From: JAPOXR01 sp965214695
GTDB taxonomy: Bacteria > Pseudomonadota > Alphaproteobacteria > Rhodobacterales > Rhodobacteraceae
DNA length: 64,000 nucleotides
Reading direction: 5' to 3'
Assembly: GCA_965214695.1 (NCBI GenBank)
Contig: OZ243967.1
Coordinates: 3,224,001 to 3,288,000 of the forward strand
Below the pieces are notes generated by a model. That model did not search any database. It was given only the letters and a program-made list of their open reading frames with translations, and was not told the origin of the DNA. How positions within the stretch are numbered: the first letter of the stretch is position 1; each line of letters opens with the position of its first letter. The position numbers and the translations under genes were made by a program. Shown here in pieces: positions 61,925-64,000 of the stretch.

Positions 61925-62848
61925 CTATCCGCCATCGCCGTCGACCCGGGCCAGCAACAGGTCAAGCTCGGCAAGATCGGTTGCTGTCATCCCGTAGGCT
62001 GGCTTGCGGGCCGTGCCATGACGCAGCGCCCCGCGCCTCCGGAGGATTTCCTTGCGTATCGGCAGGCCGAAACCGATCTGCTGTTCGTGGCGGATCAGCG
62101 GCAGATACTGGTCGAACAGGTCTTCCGCCTCGTCGATGGCGCCAGCCATGAAATGGTCGTAGACCCTGACCAGGACGTCCGGAAAGGCAAAACCCGTCAT
62201 GGCACCGTCGGCACCACGATGCAGTTCCTGCGGAAAATAGAGACCGTTATTGCCGACCAGGATGCTGGTTCGGCGATGCTGCCCTTCCTGTTCCATCTCG
62301 CGGATCCTGGTGAGCTTGGGCAGGCCGGGGCAGGCCTCGTGCTTGAGCATCACCAAATCGGGAAACGCCTTGACCATCCGTGACCAGGCCGCGGGTGACA
62401 GGTGGACGTTGCTGGCCTGCGGAAAATCCTGGTAGACGACCGGAATGCCGGGGCCGATCGCCTCGAAGGCCTGTTCGAAATAGCGAAAGACCGCATCATC
62501 TCCCTGGAGCCCTGCTATCGGCTGCAGCATGACCGCTGCCGCACCTTGGTCCATGACCGAATGCGACAAATCCCGCAGGGCGGTCAATGCCGTATGGGTC
62601 ACGCCGACAACCACCGGCAGCCGCGGTGCAGCCAGCTTGAGCGCGTGCGTTGCAAACTCGGCCGATTCGGCATCTGTCATCTTGTTGGCTTCGCCCATCA
62701 CCCCGAGGATGGTGATCCCGCTGACCCGGCAACCGGCATAGAATTCAAGAAGTTGCGGCACGGCCTCCAGATCAAGTGACCCATCCGGGCCGAAGGGTGT
62801 CGCCGAGATGACAAATACACCACTGGTCTCCTCGCTGAGCCTGAACAT
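61925..62848 (-). CDS. Dihydrodipicolinate synthase (DapA) family aldolase
   Basis: 307 residues, TIM barrel. The Schiff-base lysine is in LVMLKHEACPG, the tyrosine in IPVVYQDFPQ, and GVMGEANKMTDAE replaces the usual GTTGE loop. The family includes dihydrodipicolinate synthase, N-acetylneuraminate lyase and sugar-acid dehydratases. The altered substrate loop argues against a lysine biosynthesis role. It is convergent with the ArgE-like gene (89 bases) and divergent from the sulfatase. Confidence 0.88.
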   Translation of the reverse strand: MFRLSEETSGVFVISATPFGPDGSLDLEAVPQLLEFYAGCRVSGITILGVMGEANKMTDAESAEFATHALKLAAPRLPVVVGVTHTALTALRDLSHSVMDQGAAAVMLQPIAGLQGDDAVFRYFEQAFEAIGPGIPVVYQDFPQASNVHLSPAAWSRMVKAFPDLVMLKHEACPGLPKLTRIREMEQEGQHRRTSILVGNNGLYFPQELHRGADGAMTGFAFPDVLVRVYDHFMAGAIDEAEDLFDQYLPLIRHEQQIGFGLPIRKEILRRRGALRHGTARKPAYGMTATDLAELDLLLARVDGDGG

Positions 62849-63254
62849 GGTCCGCTTGCTCCGTCCGTTTCGTCACTGCTGACAGTCGCTGATGCAAGGC
62901 GTGCCTGTCAAGGCTGGCGCAGTGACGTTCGGGGCCAGCACAGGCGTTATCAGGCAGGCATCATCCCGGGCGCATTCCTTTCAACGAATAACCGCACCAC
63001 CAATTCACCGAACCGTTGCCGGCGCCTGCAAGGCATCCCGTTCCGGCGGACAGGCTCCGTGCCGGCCCTCGCAGGGGATGCGGCGCCCGGGGCAATCCGG
63101 CAGCGATGGCCGCCGCCCGGCAGCGGTGCTTCCCGGCCCGTATTCGGGCAGCAACCAATTGTTGTTTTCGGCCGGTGAATCGGGCATCCTCGCGCCGGTC
63201 ATGACGCGGTGCACCCAGTCCTGATCCATGCATCCGGACGGGCAGGAGGGCAGG
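62849..63254. other. Divergent intergenic region before the sulfatase gene
   Basis: About 400 bases, high GC, no recognised gene. It should hold the promoters of the aldolase and the choline-sulfatase; no clear boxes or operators were seen. Confidence 0.4.
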
Positions 63255-64000
63255 ATGGCGGGCAGAATGAATGTCCTGGTTTTCATGGTGGACCAACTGG
63301 CCGGCACATTGTTCCCGGATGGTCCCGCCGAATGGCTCCATGTCCCGAACCTGAAACGAATTGCCAACTCGTCGGTCCGGTTTGCCAACGCCTATGCGCC
63401 CTTTCCGCTTTGCGCTCCGGCCCGGGCCGGTTTCATGTCGGGCCGGCTGCCGTCGCGCATGGGCATCTTCGACAATGCATCGGAATTCAGGAGCGATATT
63501 CCGACCTTTGCCCACCTGTTCCGTGCTGCCAGCTACCGGACCTGCCTTTCCGGCAAGATGCACTTCGTCGGCGCCGACCAGTTGCACGGCTTCGAGGAGC
63601 GCCTGACCACCGACATCTATCCGGCCGATTTCGGCTGGACGCCGGATTGGCGCCGTCCCGGCGAGCGGATCGACTGGTGGTACCACAATTTGGGGAGCGT
63701 CAAATCGGCCGGAACTGCCGAGACCACCAACCAGTTCGAATATGATGACGAGGTGGCCTACCACGCGGTGCGCAAGGTGCATGAATTCGCCCGCAATGAC
63801 GACGAGCCCTGGATGATGGTGGTCAGCTTCACCCATCCGCACGACCCTTATGTCGCACGCCGCCGGCACTGGGATCTCTACCGGAACTGCGAGCACCTGC
63901 AGCCGGCGGTGGCAGCCATGCCCTATGCGCAACACGATCCCCACTCCCGGCGTATCTTCGATGCCAATGACTGGCGAAGCTACCAGGTTACGGAGGCCGA
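63255..64000 (+). CDS. betC: Choline-sulfatase, N-terminal part (runs off the window)
   Basis: The first 248 codons of a sulfatase. It cleaves choline-O-sulfate to choline and sulfate, feeding glycine betaine synthesis. C53 in PLCAPARAGFMSGRLPSRMG is the formylglycine site (CxPxR). VDQL near residue 13 gives a calcium ligand. CLSGKMHFVGADQLHGFEER, TTDIYPADFGWTPDWRRPGE and SFTHPHDPYVARRRHWDLY match BetC closely and distinguish it from aryl sulfatases. Start ATG 63255 has GGAGGG upstream; ATG 63267 is possible. No betI or betAB is visible before the edge. Confidence 0.93.
   Translation, partial: MAGRMNVLVFMVDQLAGTLFPDGPAEWLHVPNLKRIANSSVRFANAYAPFPLCAPARAGFMSGRLPSRMGIFDNASEFRSDIPTFAHLFRAASYRTCLSGKMHFVGADQLHGFEERLTTDIYPADFGWTPDWRRPGERIDWWYHNLGSVKSAGTAETTNQFEYDDEVAYHAVRKVHEFARNDDEPWMMVVSFTHPHDPYVARRRHWDLYRNCEHLQPAVAAMPYAQHDPHSRRIFDANDWRSYQVTEA

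Noticed and set aside
1..64000. CRISPR arrays, tRNA or rRNA genes, prophage blocks
   Set aside because: No regularly spaced repeats, no cloverleaf with the expected T-arm, no rRNA sequence and no phage structural genes were seen.

Overview
The window is about 64 kb of high-GC DNA from an alphaproteobacterium. The evidence is crotonyl-CoA carboxylase/reductase and ethylmalonyl-CoA mutase (the ethylmalonyl-CoA pathway), the TauE/TIGR02186 pair, many ABC/TRAP/TTT uptake systems, and dense operons with ATGA stop/start overlaps. The order is not certain. No rRNA, tRNA or CRISPR array was seen. The window holds mostly catabolic and transport genes, plus an unusual number of decayed genes.

Layout. 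0-2.2 kb: a decayed accessory patch with a frameshifted glycine-betaine permease fragment, an integrase with a nonsense codon, and a VbhA-like antitoxin beside a frameshifted Fic toxin. 2.2-4.2 kb: ecm. 4.3-13.6 kb: a partly AT-richer transport block with a tripartite tricarboxylate transporter (tctC, tctB, tctA), a GntR/FCD regulator, a short-chain dehydrogenase and a complete TRAP transporter. 14.3-19 kb: an RND/MMPL exporter, a LolA-like periplasmic protein and an outer-membrane barrel. 19.8 kb: a cold-shock protein.

20.3-32.4 kb is the most distinctive part. It is a tightly overlapping operon of a molybdenum hydroxylase (FAD subunit plus fused 2Fe-2S/Mo subunit), 6-hydroxynicotinate reductase, a UPF0280 protein, two tandem DUF1185 proteins and a MarR regulator. 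Beyond rmuC lie a divergent enamidase and a ferredoxin-NADP reductase. Together these fit the reductive (Eubacterium barkeri / Azorhizobium type) nicotinate route: nicotinate to 6-hydroxynicotinate to 1,4,5,6-tetrahydro-6-oxonicotinate to 2-formylglutarate. The palindrome GTTAGTATACTAAC sits at both the operon promoter and the enamidase/reductase divergent region. Its core decamer TAGTATACTA also occurs in the tctC promoter, with a one-mismatch copy before the SDR/TRAP operon.

32.4-37 kb: a complete branched-chain-amino-acid-type ABC transporter (livKHMGF order). 37.2-38.6 kb: an unknown polytopic membrane protein. 39-42.3 kb: ccr, a small membrane protein and a PLP decarboxylase. 42.4-42.8 kb: a decayed HigBA toxin-antitoxin pair. 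42.9-45.4 kb: a polar amino-acid ABC transporter. 45.5-47.2 kb: TIGR02186 and TauE/SafE.

47.4-62.8 kb looks like a cyclic-amide, peptide and 5-oxoproline scavenging region: two creatinase-like M24 hydrolases, a class I amidotransferase, pxpA facing pxpC and a frameshifted pxpB, a D-2-hydroxyacid dehydrogenase, an allantoate-amidohydrolase-type M20 enzyme, a dipeptide-type ABC transporter with fused ATPases, an ArgE-like M20 enzyme and a DapA-family aldolase. The right edge holds the first 248 codons of a choline-sulfatase.

Decay recurs: at least seven disrupted genes (counting the HigB and HigA remnants separately) and three short duplications of gene 3' ends.
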